Notes under the pieces: model-generated
Databases searched by the model: none
Seen by the model: the letters and a program-made list of their open reading frames with translations, nothing else
Told to the model about the DNA's origin: nothing
Position numbers and translations under genes: made by a program
Shown here: positions 7,698 through 15,998 of the stretch, piece by piece
Layout of the letters: each line of letters starts with the position of its first letter
Numbering within the stretch: the stretch's first letter is position 1
DNA from: Ruminococcus sp.
GTDB lineage: Bacteria; Bacillota; Clostridia; Oscillospirales; Acutalibacteraceae
NCBI GenBank assembly: GCA_022510945.1
Contig: JAFLSK010000001.1
Coordinates: 1-64,000 of the forward strand
Length of the DNA: 64,000 nucleotides
Reading direction: 5' to 3'

Positions 7698-9434
7698 ATG
7701 GAAATGTTAAATATTAAAATCAACGGTAAAGACTATTCCGTTGAAAAAAATACTACTATCCTTGAAGCCTGCCATAAGTTCGGAATCAAAATTCCAACAC
7801 TTTGCTACTTAAAGGAAATCAACGAAATCGGCGCTTGCCGTATGTGCCTTTGCGAGGTTAAGGGCGCTCGCAGCCTCGTGGCTGCCTGCGTATATCCTAT
7901 CGACAGAGACGGCACAGAAATATTCACAAACACTCCTGAAATTCAGAAGTACAGAAAAACTAACCTTGAGCTCCTTATCTCTAACCACGACAAGAAATGT
8001 CTCTCCTGTCCGAGAAACGACAGCTGCGAGCTTCAGCAGCTCTGCCTCGAGTACGGCGTTGACGAGACTAAGTTTGAGGGTGAGGAGACAAAGTACGAGG
8101 AAGACCGTTCTACTCTCCACCTCGTAAGAAATAACAACAAGTGTATCCTTTGCCGCCGTTGCGTAGCTGCTTGTAAGAATCAGTACGTTTCTGTTATCGG
8201 CGCAAACAACCGTGGTTTCGACACACAGATTTCCTGTGCGTTCGATCAGGATCTCAGCGAGGTTTCCTGCGTAAGCTGCGGTCAGTGTACTGTAGTTTGT
8301 CCGACAGGCGCTCTCGTTGAGCGTGACGATACCGAGAAGGTATTCGCTGCTATCGCAGACCCGACAAAGCACGTTGTTGTTCACACAGCTCCGTCAATCC
8401 GCGCAACTTTAGGCGAGTGCTTCGGTATGCCCGTAGGCACTAATGTAACCGGTAAGATGGTTGCCGCTCTCAAGATGCTCGGCTTTGATAAGGTGTTCGA
8501 CACCAACTTCGGTGCAGACCTTACAATTATGGAAGAGGGCACAGAGTTTATTGACCGCGTTCAGAACGGCGGTACTCTCCCGATGATTACTTCCTGCTCA
8601 CCCGGTTGGGTTAAGTTCTGCGAGCACTACTATCCCGACCTTATCCCGCACCTTTCTACCTGTAAGTCACCTCAGCAGATGCAGGGCGCTATGATTAAGT
8701 CCTACTACGCTGAAAAGGCAGGAATCGACCCGAAGGATATCGTGGTTGTATCCGTAATGCCTTGTGTAGCTAAGAAGTTCGAGATTGACCGTGACGATCA
8801 GGGCAGAGACGGTATGCAGGATAACGATATTTCTATCTCCACTCGTGAGCTTGCTAAGATGATTAAGCGCGCTGGTATTCAGTTCACAAGTCTTGAGGAC
8901 GATACATTCGATCCGATTATGGGTATCGGTACAGGCGCAGGTACAATCTTCGGCGCAAGCGGCGGCGTTATGGAGGCTGCTCTTAGAACAGTTGCCGACG
9001 TTCTCACAGGTCAGGATCTTCCTGAGTTTGAGTACACAGAGGTAAGAGGTCTTGACGACGTTAAGGAGGCTACCTACAACGTAGCAGGAATCGACGTTAA
9101 GGTTGCTGTTACATCCGGTCTCAAGAATGCTGCAAAGCTTCTTGACGATATCCGCGCAGGCAAGTCTGAGTATCACTTCATCGAAGTAATGTGCTGCCCG
9201 GGCGGTTGTATCAACGGCGGCGGTCAGCCGATTCAGCCTGGTCATGTCAGAAACTTTGTTGATATCAAGTCTATGCGTGCTAACGCACTCTATGACGACG
9301 ATAAGAACCTTCCGTTCAGAAAGTCTCACGACAACCCTGAAATCAAGGCTATCTACGATGAGTACCTCGAGAAGCCGGGCTCTCACAAGTCCCACGAGCT
9401 TCTCCATACCTCCTATGTAGCAAGAGAAAAATAA
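7698..9434 (+). CDS. hydA: [FeFe] hydrogenase catalytic subunit HydA
   Basis: The 578-residue M3-type hydrogenase reduces protons or oxidises H2 at the H-cluster. In order: a plant-type [2Fe-2S] domain (C36, C47, C50, C64), a His/Cys [4Fe-4S] site (NHDKKCLSC...C), two ferredoxin clusters (CILCRRCVAAC about 149; CVSCGQCTVVCP about 191), then the H domain with L1 TSCSPGW (298-304), L2 MPCVAKKFE (354-362) and L3 EVMCCPGGCINGGGQP (496-511), and a small-subunit tail. L1 has Ser301 where TSCCP enzymes have the second Cys, which is notable. The gene ends the operon, before a strong terminator. With HydB and HydC it fits the NADH plus ferredoxin bifurcating class. Confidence 0.96.
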   Translation: MEMLNIKINGKDYSVEKNTTILEACHKFGIKIPTLCYLKEINEIGACRMCLCEVKGARSLVAACVYPIDRDGTEIFTNTPEIQKYRKTNLELLISNHDKKCLSCPRNDSCELQQLCLEYGVDETKFEGEETKYEEDRSTLHLVRNNNKCILCRRCVAACKNQYVSVIGANNRGFDTQISCAFDQDLSEVSCVSCGQCTVVCPTGALVERDDTEKVFAAIADPTKHVVVHTAPSIRATLGECFGMPVGTNVTGKMVAALKMLGFDKVFDTNFGADLTIMEEGTEFIDRVQNGGTLPMITSCSPGWVKFCEHYYPDLIPHLSTCKSPQQMQGAMIKSYYAEKAGIDPKDIVVVSVMPCVAKKFEIDRDDQGRDGMQDNDISISTRELAKMIKRAGIQFTSLEDDTFDPIMGIGTGAGTIFGASGGVMEAALRTVADVLTGQDLPEFEYTEVRGLDDVKEATYNVAGIDVKVAVTSGLKNAAKLLDDIRAGKSEYHFIEVMCCPGGCINGGGQPIQPGHVRNFVDIKSMRANALYDDDKNLPFRKSHDNPEIKAIYDEYLEKPGSHKSHELLHTSYVAREK

Positions 9435-9451
9435 AACCTAATTGCAATACT

Positions 9452-9477
9452 AAAGGGACTGTCGCGACAGTCCCTTT
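9452..9477. terminator. 26-bp perfect palindrome, terminator of hyd operon
   Basis: The arms are fully complementary (AAAGGGACTGTCG and its reverse complement). It lies 17 bp after the hydA stop and is followed by a T-rich stretch. Confidence 0.85.
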
Positions 9478-9500
9478 GTGTTTGCTTAATTTGATTTTGT

Positions 9501-10283
9501 ATGATAATTTCAAGATTAATTAAATTAAATTTCTTTAAAAGAATATTAATACTACTGTTGATTTTCTGTATGTTTATTATCTCCGCGTTTTGCGCGACTG
9601 CTTATGATAATAAGATTATTACGGATTCCGTGACGACAAAGAACAACCGCATTTTTGAAGTTCCCGTCGGTATAAGCTCAGAAAAGACAATGACGGCGGG
9701 CACATTCACGCTGTCGTACGATACCTCGGATGTTGAATTCCGCGGGGTAAGCGCGCTTACTCCCGATAGTCGTGTTAAAGCGGTCGACAGAAAGGGCGAG
9801 ACTACGGTAATATTCGTCTGCGCCGACGGAGTTTCTCTTAAGGACGAGCCTTATCTTTTTGCAGTTAAATATAAGAAGATTTCAGAGAAAAACAGCGATA
9901 TAAAAATCAGTGTTTCAGACTGCGTGGACGGTGATGTCAAGAACTTTTCCGCGCCCGATTCCGCTGTCTGTAAGGTGAAATACTCGCCGAACGCGAGCAC
10001 AACATCAAAATACACCCGAAAAAGCAAAAAGACGAGCAGTTCCACTAAAAGCAAATCAAAATCACAATCGCAGAACGACGATATTTTCGGCGACGAATAC
10101 TTTGACAACGATGACGAGCAGGGCTCTGTCCCAATTATAAATACAACTACCGGAAGTAACAGCTATCCGTTCGTTTTAGCCGCAGTAATTATCGCCGCAC
10201 TGTTCGCATCAAGTCTTTGTGCCGCAATTATAATCAGAAGCGAAAAAAGCAAAAAAACGAACGAAAAAGACGATAATAAATAA
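9501..10283 (+). CDS. Membrane-anchored cohesin-like protein
   Basis: The 260-residue protein has an N-terminal signal sequence (hydrophobic residues about 14-32, ending CATA) and a C-terminal transmembrane helix (about 220-245) followed by a basic tail. Residues about 40-165 form a beta-rich domain with cohesin/carbohydrate-binding-like features: GTFTLSYDTSDVEF near 68-81, TTVIFVCADG and a final FAVKYKKI strand. A Ser/Lys-rich then acidic linker (about 170-215) separates it from the membrane. No dockerin partner is in the window. The role is inferred: display of a cohesin-like fold at the cell surface. The ATG at 9501 lacks a clear ribosome site, so the start is uncertain. Confidence 0.65.
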   Translation: MIISRLIKLNFFKRILILLLIFCMFIISAFCATAYDNKIITDSVTTKNNRIFEVPVGISSEKTMTAGTFTLSYDTSDVEFRGVSALTPDSRVKAVDRKGETTVIFVCADGVSLKDEPYLFAVKYKKISEKNSDIKISVSDCVDGDVKNFSAPDSAVCKVKYSPNASTTSKYTRKSKKTSSSTKSKSKSQSQNDDIFGDEYFDNDDEQGSVPIINTTTGSNSYPFVLAAVIIAALFASSLCAAIIIRSEKSKKTNEKDDNK

Positions 10284-10315
10284 TCCGCATACTCCCTGAG
10301 TGTGCGGATTTCTTT
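10282..10315. terminator. Bidirectional terminator
   Basis: 12-bp arms (10282-10293 and 10299-10310) with one wobble and T-rich flanks. It lies between convergent genes. Confidence 0.8.
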
Positions 10316-10490
10316 ATACAAACCTATTTAATTCCTCATTATATTCGTAGTCAATAGCTTTTAGCTTTTCGATGATTTCCTGCTTTTCCACATTCATATC
10401 ATCACACAGCTCGTCAAGATTTTTGTAAAAATCCCTAAGCTTTGTATTGACTACGGACAAAAGCATCATCGCATCATCAGGTAAATTCAT
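10314..10490 (-). CDS. DUF4250 family small protein
   Basis: The 58-residue protein of unknown function begins MNLPDDAMMLLSVVNTKLRD and ends with DYEYNEELNRFV, a pattern I recognise as the clostridial DUF4250 family. It is probably an all-helical cytoplasmic protein with a helix-turn-helix-like spacing. The start at 10490 was chosen because AGAGGTGAG precedes it on the minus strand; a frame reaching 10544 has no such site. It is transcribed toward the cohesin-like gene and divergently from the peptidase pair. Confidence 0.7.
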   Translation of the reverse strand: MNLPDDAMMLLSVVNTKLRDFYKNLDELCDDMNVEKQEIIEKLKAIDYEYNEELNRFV

Positions 10491-10652
10491 AATCTCACCT
10501 CTGTAGAATTTTATCAAATTATGTAGAAAAAGTAAAGAGTACAAAATAATTCAGTTAAAGGTGTTAAAAATCTATAAAAACTCTTTTATAACCACACAAA
10601 TTGTGTTATACTAACAACGTATGTAAATATTCCAAATTATGGAGTTGATTCA

Positions 10653-11918
10653 ATGAATCCGATTAAATCGCGGGAGCTTGCCGACGGCGTTGTTTTCAAC
10701 AGTATATCCGACAGCCGTTTCAAGACGATGAAGTTGCTCGCTAATATTTTCTTTCCGCTTGACGAACAGACAGTCGCTCAAAACGCCCTGCTCTGCTATA
10801 TGCTCGTGCGTTGCTGTAAGAAGTATCCTGATTTTACAACAATGTCGCGTAAGCTAAGTTTGCTCTACGGCGCAGAGCTCAACGGCTCGGTGTCAAAAAT
10901 GGGCGATATGCAGTGTCTTAATATCGACGTCAGCGGACTTGACGACCGCTACGCAATTGACGGCGAGAGCGTGAGCGCAGAGCTCGGAAAACTTTTATGC
11001 GAGGTTATTTTTAACCCAAAGATTTCTGACGGTAAATTTGACGAGGATGATATGCATCAGGAAAAACGCCAGCTGCTCGAGATGATTGACTCCGAGTTCA
11101 ACGACAAGCGCGCCTACGCATCTCAAAGACTTATCGAGGAAATGTGCTCATCCGAGCTCTACGGTGTAAAACGCTGCGGAACAAAGGAGCAGATTGAGGC
11201 CCTCACAGCCGCCGATATGTATGCTGCGTGGCAGAATATGCTGAAAAACGCTCATTTTGAATTTACATTCGTAGGCGACGGTAACCCCGATAGCGTTGCT
11301 GATATTATAGAAAATTCTTTTAAAGAAATAAACAGAACTCCGGTTGATCTTTCCACGGACGTTGTTTACACTGTTTTCGAGCAGAACAATGTTGTCGAGG
11401 AAATGGACGTTGCTCAGTCAAAACTTGAGATAGGATTCCGCACAGCCTGCGCCGAGCCGGAAGAGGAAGCGACGGCTACACGCCTTATGTGCGCTATTCT
11501 CGGCGGCACGGCTACGTCAAAGCTGTTCACAAATGTCCGCGAGAAAAAGAGTCTCTGTTACTACTGCGTCAGCCGTTTCTACCGCCTGAAGGGCATTATG
11601 GTTGTCGAGTCGGGCGTAGAGACCGCAAACATCGAGGAGGCTAAGAAAGCTATTCTTGCCGAAATCGAGGATATGAAAAACGGAAAAATTGACAATTTCG
11701 AGATTGAGTCCGCAAAACTTGCGATAACAAACAGCTTCTACGGCGTAGTCGATACTGTAAGCGGAATCGCTAATTGGTACAGCACCCAGCTTATGGACGC
11801 GTCCGTCGATACCCCCGAGCAGGCGGCAGCGAAAATCAACGCTGTTACAAAAGAGCAGATTATCGCCGCGGCAAAAAAGCTTCAGCTCGACACTATCTAC
11901 ACACTAAAACCAATGTAA
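10653..11918 (+). CDS. yfmF: M16-family protein YfmF (inactive-type partner)
   Basis: The 421-residue protein has the two-lobed M16/insulinase fold. The region where active members carry HxxEH reads MLVRCCKKYPDF and has no zinc ligands, so this is the non-catalytic partner. It pairs with the next gene, 11 bp downstream. The pair is named for association with EF-P 5-aminopentanol modification in Firmicutes (also called ymfF/ymfH); the protease substrate is not known. The start follows GGAG at 10641, and a probable -10 TATACT lies at 10607-10612 with a weak -35. Confidence 0.85.
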   Translation: MNPIKSRELADGVVFNSISDSRFKTMKLLANIFFPLDEQTVAQNALLCYMLVRCCKKYPDFTTMSRKLSLLYGAELNGSVSKMGDMQCLNIDVSGLDDRYAIDGESVSAELGKLLCEVIFNPKISDGKFDEDDMHQEKRQLLEMIDSEFNDKRAYASQRLIEEMCSSELYGVKRCGTKEQIEALTAADMYAAWQNMLKNAHFEFTFVGDGNPDSVADIIENSFKEINRTPVDLSTDVVYTVFEQNNVVEEMDVAQSKLEIGFRTACAEPEEEATATRLMCAILGGTATSKLFTNVREKKSLCYYCVSRFYRLKGIMVVESGVETANIEEAKKAILAEIEDMKNGKIDNFEIESAKLAITNSFYGVVDTVSGIANWYSTQLMDASVDTPEQAAAKINAVTKEQIIAAAKKLQLDTIYTLKPM

Positions 11919-11929
11919 GGCGGTAAAAT

Positions 11930-13207
11930 ATGAACAATATCACAGAAGTAAAATCCGCCCGAACAGGCGATAAATATTATAAAATTAACCACAACTCGGG
12001 ACTTACAATTTACCTCTATCCAAAGCCCGATTACAACTCAAAATACGCTATTTTCGGCACGCGCTACGGCAGTGTAAACAACGCGTTTTCCCTTGACGGA
12101 GGCGAAATCAAGCGAGTACCCGACGGAATCGCACATTACCTCGAGCACAAAATGTTTGAGTGCGAGGACGGCGACGCTTTCGTAAAATACGCAAAAACAG
12201 GCGCGAACGCGAACGCCTACACCTCATTTGACAAGACCTGCTATCTTTTCAGTTGTACCGAAAATTTTGACGAGAGCTTTGAAATTCTTCTCGATTTCGT
12301 TCAGAGACCGTATTTCACTAAGGAAACGGTCGCCAAGGAGCAGGGCATAATCGGTCAGGAAATCCGTATGTACGACGATTCTCCCGATTGGCGCGTGATG
12401 TTCAACGTCCTCGAGAATATGTACCATCACCATCCCGTACAGATTGATATTGCTGGTACTGTAGAGTCAATTGCCCGGATTACACCCGAGCTGTTATACG
12501 ATTGCTACTCGACCTTCTACAACCTCAACAATATGGTGCTTTGTGTTGCCGGAGACCTTACGGTCGACGATATCCTTAAAACAGCCGATAAAATGCTCAA
12601 GCCTTGTGAAAAGCACGAAATAAAGAACTATTTTGAGGACGAGCCCTACGAGGTAGTTAAGAGTTATGTTGAGCAGGAATTTCCCGTTTCACTTCCGCTG
12701 TTCAACTTAGGCTTTAAAGAAAAATCTCACGATGTGGGGCAGAAAGAACTCGCCGAGATTGAAATCATTATCAGTGCGCTTTCGTCTCCCGCGTCACAGC
12801 TTTACAAAATACTCGACGACGCTAAACTTATTAACCAAAGCTTTGACAGCGAATACTTCAACGGTCAGGGTTATAACGCTGTGATTTTCAGCGGTGAGTC
12901 CCGAGCACCGAAAGAGGTTGCTGAGATTATAAAGAACTATGTTGCCGAATTAAAGCGTAACGGAATTTCAAAAGAAGACTTTGAAATTGCAAAACGCGAG
13001 GTTTACGGAGAGAGCGTTTCCGCTCTCAACTCGGTTACTAATATCGGTAACTCTTTAGTTGACCTGCACTTTGAAAACATTGATATATTCGGAATAATCG
13101 ACGATATCGCCGAGTGTACTCTCGACGACGTAAACGCACGACTTAGACAAATGCTTGATACCGACAACACAACTCTGTCGGTAATCCTTCCGCAAAAGGA
13201 GAATTAA
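11930..13207 (+). CDS. yfmH: M16-family metallopeptidase YfmH (active partner)
   Basis: The 425-residue M16 peptidase has the inverted zinc motif HYLEHKMFE near residues 65-73, with the distal Glu expected about 75 residues later in the KEQGIIGQEIRMY segment. It probably forms a heterodimer with the catalytically empty protein upstream, as mitochondrial processing-type M16 pairs do. There is no signal peptide, so it is cytoplasmic. Lgt follows after one base, giving a compact YfmF-YfmH-Lgt-FolD operon. Confidence 0.9.
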   Translation: MNNITEVKSARTGDKYYKINHNSGLTIYLYPKPDYNSKYAIFGTRYGSVNNAFSLDGGEIKRVPDGIAHYLEHKMFECEDGDAFVKYAKTGANANAYTSFDKTCYLFSCTENFDESFEILLDFVQRPYFTKETVAKEQGIIGQEIRMYDDSPDWRVMFNVLENMYHHHPVQIDIAGTVESIARITPELLYDCYSTFYNLNNMVLCVAGDLTVDDILKTADKMLKPCEKHEIKNYFEDEPYEVVKSYVEQEFPVSLPLFNLGFKEKSHDVGQKELAEIEIIISALSSPASQLYKILDDAKLINQSFDSEYFNGQGYNAVIFSGESRAPKEVAEIIKNYVAELKRNGISKEDFEIAKREVYGESVSALNSVTNIGNSLVDLHFENIDIFGIIDDIAECTLDDVNARLRQMLDTDNTTLSVILPQKEN

Positions 13208-13208
13208 T

Positions 13209-14072
13209 ATGTATAATGTTAGCTTTCCTTTTCTCGGACTGGATTTCAGGTTAAACCCAATCGCGCTTTCTTTTGGCTCTTTCAAGATTCATTGGTACGG
13301 CATTATCATCGCGTGCGGACTTATCCTCGCGCTTGTGTACGCATATTTTACCGCAGAACGTTTCCACGTCGACAGGAACAAGTTGTTCGACTGCGTAATC
13401 GTCGGGATTATTGCGGGCGTAATCGGCGCGAGAGCGTATTATGTGCTATTTAAGCTTGATTATTATATCGCTCATCCTGCTGAGATAATAATGATTAATA
13501 ACGGCGGGCTCGCGATTTACGGCGGTTTAATCGGCGGACTTTTAGGCGGCTGTATTACCGCGAAAATACTCAAAATAAAGATTTTGCCTATTCTCGACGT
13601 CGCCGTGCTTGGGTTTCTGATAGGACAGGGAATAGGCCGCTGGGGCAACTTCTTCAATCAGGAGGCTTTCGGCACAGTGACTGACCTTCCGTGGGGAATG
13701 ATGAGCGAAAATACCGCTCTCGAAACCGTCCATCCGTGCTTTTTGTATGAGTCGCTCTGGTGCATTCTCGGCTTTGTATTTTTACACTTTTTCAGCAAGA
13801 AGTTTCAGAAATATCCGGGACAGGTGTTCTACCTGTATCTCGTGTGGTACGGCTTCGAGCGTATGATAGTCGAAGGGCTCAGGACGGACAGTCTCTATCT
13901 GCCGTTCGGACTTTTCGGAATGGATTTAAGGGTATCACAGCTTTTATCGGCAGCAATTTTCCTGCTCGGTATTGTGCTTTTGATTGTAAACAGAAATAAG
14001 GAGGATAAATTCTATGGTAATTATCGACGGAAAAAAGGTGTCCGCACAGGTAAAAGAGCAAGTAGCAAGTGA
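13209..14072 (+). CDS. lgt: Prolipoprotein diacylglyceryl transferase
   Basis: The 287-residue integral membrane enzyme transfers diacylglycerol from phosphatidylglycerol to the lipobox Cys of prolipoproteins. Family motifs are seen: NGGLAIYGGLIGG (about 97-109), GRWGNFFNQEAFG (about 143-155), HPCFLYES (about 175-182) and ERMIVEGLRTDSLY (about 217-230), with about seven hydrophobic helices. The last ~20 residues are a basic tail read from DNA that is also the beginning of folD, a 59-bp overlap in another frame. The ribosome site AAAGGAG lies inside the end of yfmH. Confidence 0.95.
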   Translation: MYNVSFPFLGLDFRLNPIALSFGSFKIHWYGIIIACGLILALVYAYFTAERFHVDRNKLFDCVIVGIIAGVIGARAYYVLFKLDYYIAHPAEIIMINNGGLAIYGGLIGGLLGGCITAKILKIKILPILDVAVLGFLIGQGIGRWGNFFNQEAFGTVTDLPWGMMSENTALETVHPCFLYESLWCILGFVFLHFFSKKFQKYPGQVFYLYLVWYGFERMIVEGLRTDSLYLPFGLFGMDLRVSQLLSAAIFLLGIVLLIVNRNKEDKFYGNYRRKKGVRTGKRASSK

Positions 14073-14862
14073 GACAAAGGAGCTTATCGCACAGGGCGTT
14101 ACTCCGGGTCTTGCAGTAATTCTTGTAGGCGACGACCCCGCCTCGAGAGTATATGTTAATAACAAGAAGAAAGCGTGCGAGTTCGTGGGCTTTAAGTCCG
14201 AGGAGTTCGCGCTCCCTGCGACTACAACTCAGGAGGAACTTTTAGCCCTCGTAGACGAGCTTAACAACCGCAAGGATATCAACGGTATCCTCTGCCAGCT
14301 TCCGCTCCCAAAGGGACTCGACGATAACGCGGTTATCGAGGCTATAAGCCCGCTCAAAGACGTTGACGCGTTCCATAAGCAGAATGTCGGCAGAATTATG
14401 ATTGGCGACTACGATTTCCTTCCCTGCACACCCGCAGGAATTATGGAAATGCTCCACGCATACGATATTGACGTAGACGGCAAGAACTGCGTTGTAATCG
14501 GAAGAAGTAACATTGTCGGAAAGCCGATGGGTATGCTGCTTCTCCACGAGAACGGCACGGTAACAATCTGCCACAGCCATACAAAGAATCTTAAGGAAAT
14601 CACCGCGAATGCCGATATCCTCGTTGCCGCAATCGGCAGGGCGAAGTTTGTCACAGCCGATATGGTAAAAGAAGGCGCAGTAGTTATCGACGTAGGTATG
14701 AACCGAGACGAAAACGGTAAGCTCTGCGGCGACGTTGACTTCGAGAACGTCAAGGATAAATGCTCCTACATAACTCCCGTTCCGGGCGGCGTCGGACCGA
14801 TGACTATAGCTACTCTTATGAAGAATACCTTAAAGGCAGCAAGACTCCAGAATAATCTCTAA
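14014..14862 (+). CDS. folD: Bifunctional methylene-THF dehydrogenase / methenyl-THF cyclohydrolase
   Basis: The 282-residue FolD interconverts 5,10-methylene- and 10-formyl-tetrahydrofolate with NADP. Motifs: SRVYVNNKKKACEFVG with the catalytic Lys region (about 48-60), GILCQLPLPKGLD (about 90-102), GRSNIVGKPMG (about 167-177) and the C-terminal PGGVGPMTIATLMKNT. The ATG at 14014 follows AAGGAGG at 14000-14006, placing the start 59 bp inside lgt. Both ends look real, so this is a genuine overlap and not a frameshift artefact. Confidence 0.96.
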   Translation: MVIIDGKKVSAQVKEQVASETKELIAQGVTPGLAVILVGDDPASRVYVNNKKKACEFVGFKSEEFALPATTTQEELLALVDELNNRKDINGILCQLPLPKGLDDNAVIEAISPLKDVDAFHKQNVGRIMIGDYDFLPCTPAGIMEMLHAYDIDVDGKNCVVIGRSNIVGKPMGMLLLHENGTVTICHSHTKNLKEITANADILVAAIGRAKFVTADMVKEGAVVIDVGMNRDENGKLCGDVDFENVKDKCSYITPVPGGVGPMTIATLMKNTLKAARLQNNL

Positions 14863-14871
14863 ATTTAACTG

Positions 14872-14901
14872 TTGACAAAATATACCGCTTTGTGATATAG
14901 T
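14872..14901 (+). promoter_or_regulatory. Promoter of the L21 operon
   Basis: Perfect TTGACA at 14872-14877, an 18-bp spacer and TATAGT at 14896-14901. Confidence 0.8.
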
Positions 14902-14907
14902 ATATAA

Positions 14908-14968
14908 GCCGCGTATTGTGGGCTCTAAGTGTTTCTTTTTGAAACCGCCTACGAATAGCGAGTCTATG
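14908..14968 (+). ncRNA. L21 leader RNA
   Basis: The 5' leader between promoter and rplU folds with a closing helix GGGCTC (14920-14925) against GAGTCT (14960-14965) and an inner hairpin GTTTC/GAAAC (14931-14945). Position and shape fit the Firmicutes ribosomal L21 leader, thought to give autogenous control. The family assignment is from position and partial structure. Confidence 0.55.
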
Positions 14969-14985
14969 AAAAGGATGGTACTAAT

Positions 14986-15294
14986 ATGTACGCAGTTATT
15001 GAAACAGGCGGAAAGCAGTACAAGGTTGAGCAGGATCAGATCGTGTTCATCGAGAAGCTTGAAGCTGAAGAGAAGGACGTTGTAACATTTGACGTTGTAG
15101 CACTCGGTGCTGACGACGGTATCAAGGTTGGCGCACCTTACGTTGAGGGCGCTAAGGTTACAGCAGAAGTATTAAAGAATGGTAAAGGCAAGAAAATCAG
15201 AGTTGCTACCTACAAGCCTAAGAAGGGCGAGAAGAGAACTCTCGGTCACAGACAGCCTTACACAAAGGTACAGATTAAGTCAATCGAGGCTTAA
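14986..15294 (+). CDS. rplU: 50S ribosomal protein L21
   Basis: The 102-residue L21 begins [18 protein letters not shown] and has the C-terminal motif [15 protein letters not shown]. It binds 23S rRNA early in large-subunit assembly. It has full family length and follows an AAAGGATGG ribosome site. It is the first gene of the L21-Prp-L27 operon and is probably autoregulated through the leader upstream. Confidence 0.98.
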   Translation: MYAVIETGGKQYKVEQDQIVFIEKLEAEEKDVVTFDVVALGADDGIKVGAPYVEGAKVTAEVLKNGKGKKIRVATYKPKKGEKRTLGHRQPYTKVQIKSIEA

Positions 15295-15296
15295 TC

Positions 15297-15608
15297 GTGA
15301 TTAAGGTAACATTTTATAAGCACACGGACGATTTTACAGGCTTTGAGTTCAGCGGTCACTCCGACTACGCTGAAGAGGGCTTTGACATAGTCTGTGCGGC
15401 TGTGAGCTCAGCAGCATATCTCACGGCAAATTTGCTTTCTGATAGCTTTTTTGAGCACATAGATGTTACACAATCAGACGGTTATATGAAATTGACCGCC
15501 GAAAAGTCTGATAATGTAGACCGACTTATAAACGGTCTGTATCAGCACCTCCTCCAGCTGGAGGAACAGTACACAAAAGATATTATTGTAAAAATTACGG
15601 AGGTGTAA
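15297..15608 (+). CDS. prp: Ribosomal-processing cysteine protease Prp
   Basis: The 103-residue protease removes the N-terminal extension of L27 in Firmicutes and related bacteria. Family hallmarks are [21 protein letters not shown]: the catalytic His in GHS and the Cys in DIVCAAVS. The start is GTG at 15297, two bases after the rplU stop. Lying between rplU and rpmA is the standard place. Its substrate site is visible in the next gene. Confidence 0.95.
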   Translation: MIKVTFYKHTDDFTGFEFSGHSDYAEEGFDIVCAAVSSAAYLTANLLSDSFFEHIDVTQSDGYMKLTAEKSDNVDRLINGLYQHLLQLEEQYTKDIIVKITEV

Positions 15609-15612
15609 GGTA

Positions 15613-15897
15613 ATGCTTAAGATAAACATTCAGTTATTCGCTCATAAAAAAGGTATGGGTTCCACAAAGAACGGTCGTGATTCCGAGTCCAAGCGTCTCG
15701 GCGCAAAGCGCGCAGACGGTCAGAAGGTTCTCGCAGGCAACATTCTCGTTAAGCAGAGAGGAACTCACATTCACCCGGGTGTGAACGTAGGTATCGGTAA
15801 GGACGACACACTTTTTGCAAAGGTTGACGGTGTTCTTCGTTTTGAGCGCGTTGGCAAGGACAGAAAGCGTGCAAGCGTTTATCCGGTAGAGCAGTAA
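15613..15897 (+). CDS. rpmA: 50S ribosomal protein L27 with cleavable N-terminus
   Basis: The 94-residue L27 begins [17 protein letters not shown]. Firmicutes L27 is made with an extension like MLKINIQLF that Prp cleaves before AHKKG, exposing the N-terminus that reaches the peptidyl-transferase centre. The body has the [20 protein letters not shown] and [16 protein letters not shown] motifs. It starts 4 bases after prp and ends before a terminator. Confidence 0.98.
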   Translation: MLKINIQLFAHKKGMGSTKNGRDSESKRLGAKRADGQKVLAGNILVKQRGTHIHPGVNVGIGKDDTLFAKVDGVLRFERVGKDRKRASVYPVEQ

Positions 15898-15907
15898 TAA
15901 TTGCTTT

Positions 15908-15938
15908 CAAGGGTGGATTTTTCCACCCTTATTTTTTT
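15908..15938 (+). terminator. Intrinsic terminator after rpmA
   Basis: 9-bp arms AAGGGTGGA/TCCACCCTT with a TTTT loop, then a long T run. Confidence 0.92.
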
Positions 15939-15998
15939 GAAATACAAGGTGTTTATTTTAGAAATTTTTGTAAAAAATACTAATTGGGAGGTGTAGGA

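Noticed and set aside
8667-9407. Long antisense open frame (246 codons) inside hydA, and similar ones elsewhere (for example 30766-31578 minus)
   Set aside because: They lie wholly opposite strong genes, lack ribosome sites and have composition typical of antisense shadow.
9452-9477. Perfect 26-bp palindrome considered as a repressor operator
   Set aside because: Its place right after hydA, no following promoter and a T-rich flank make it a terminator.
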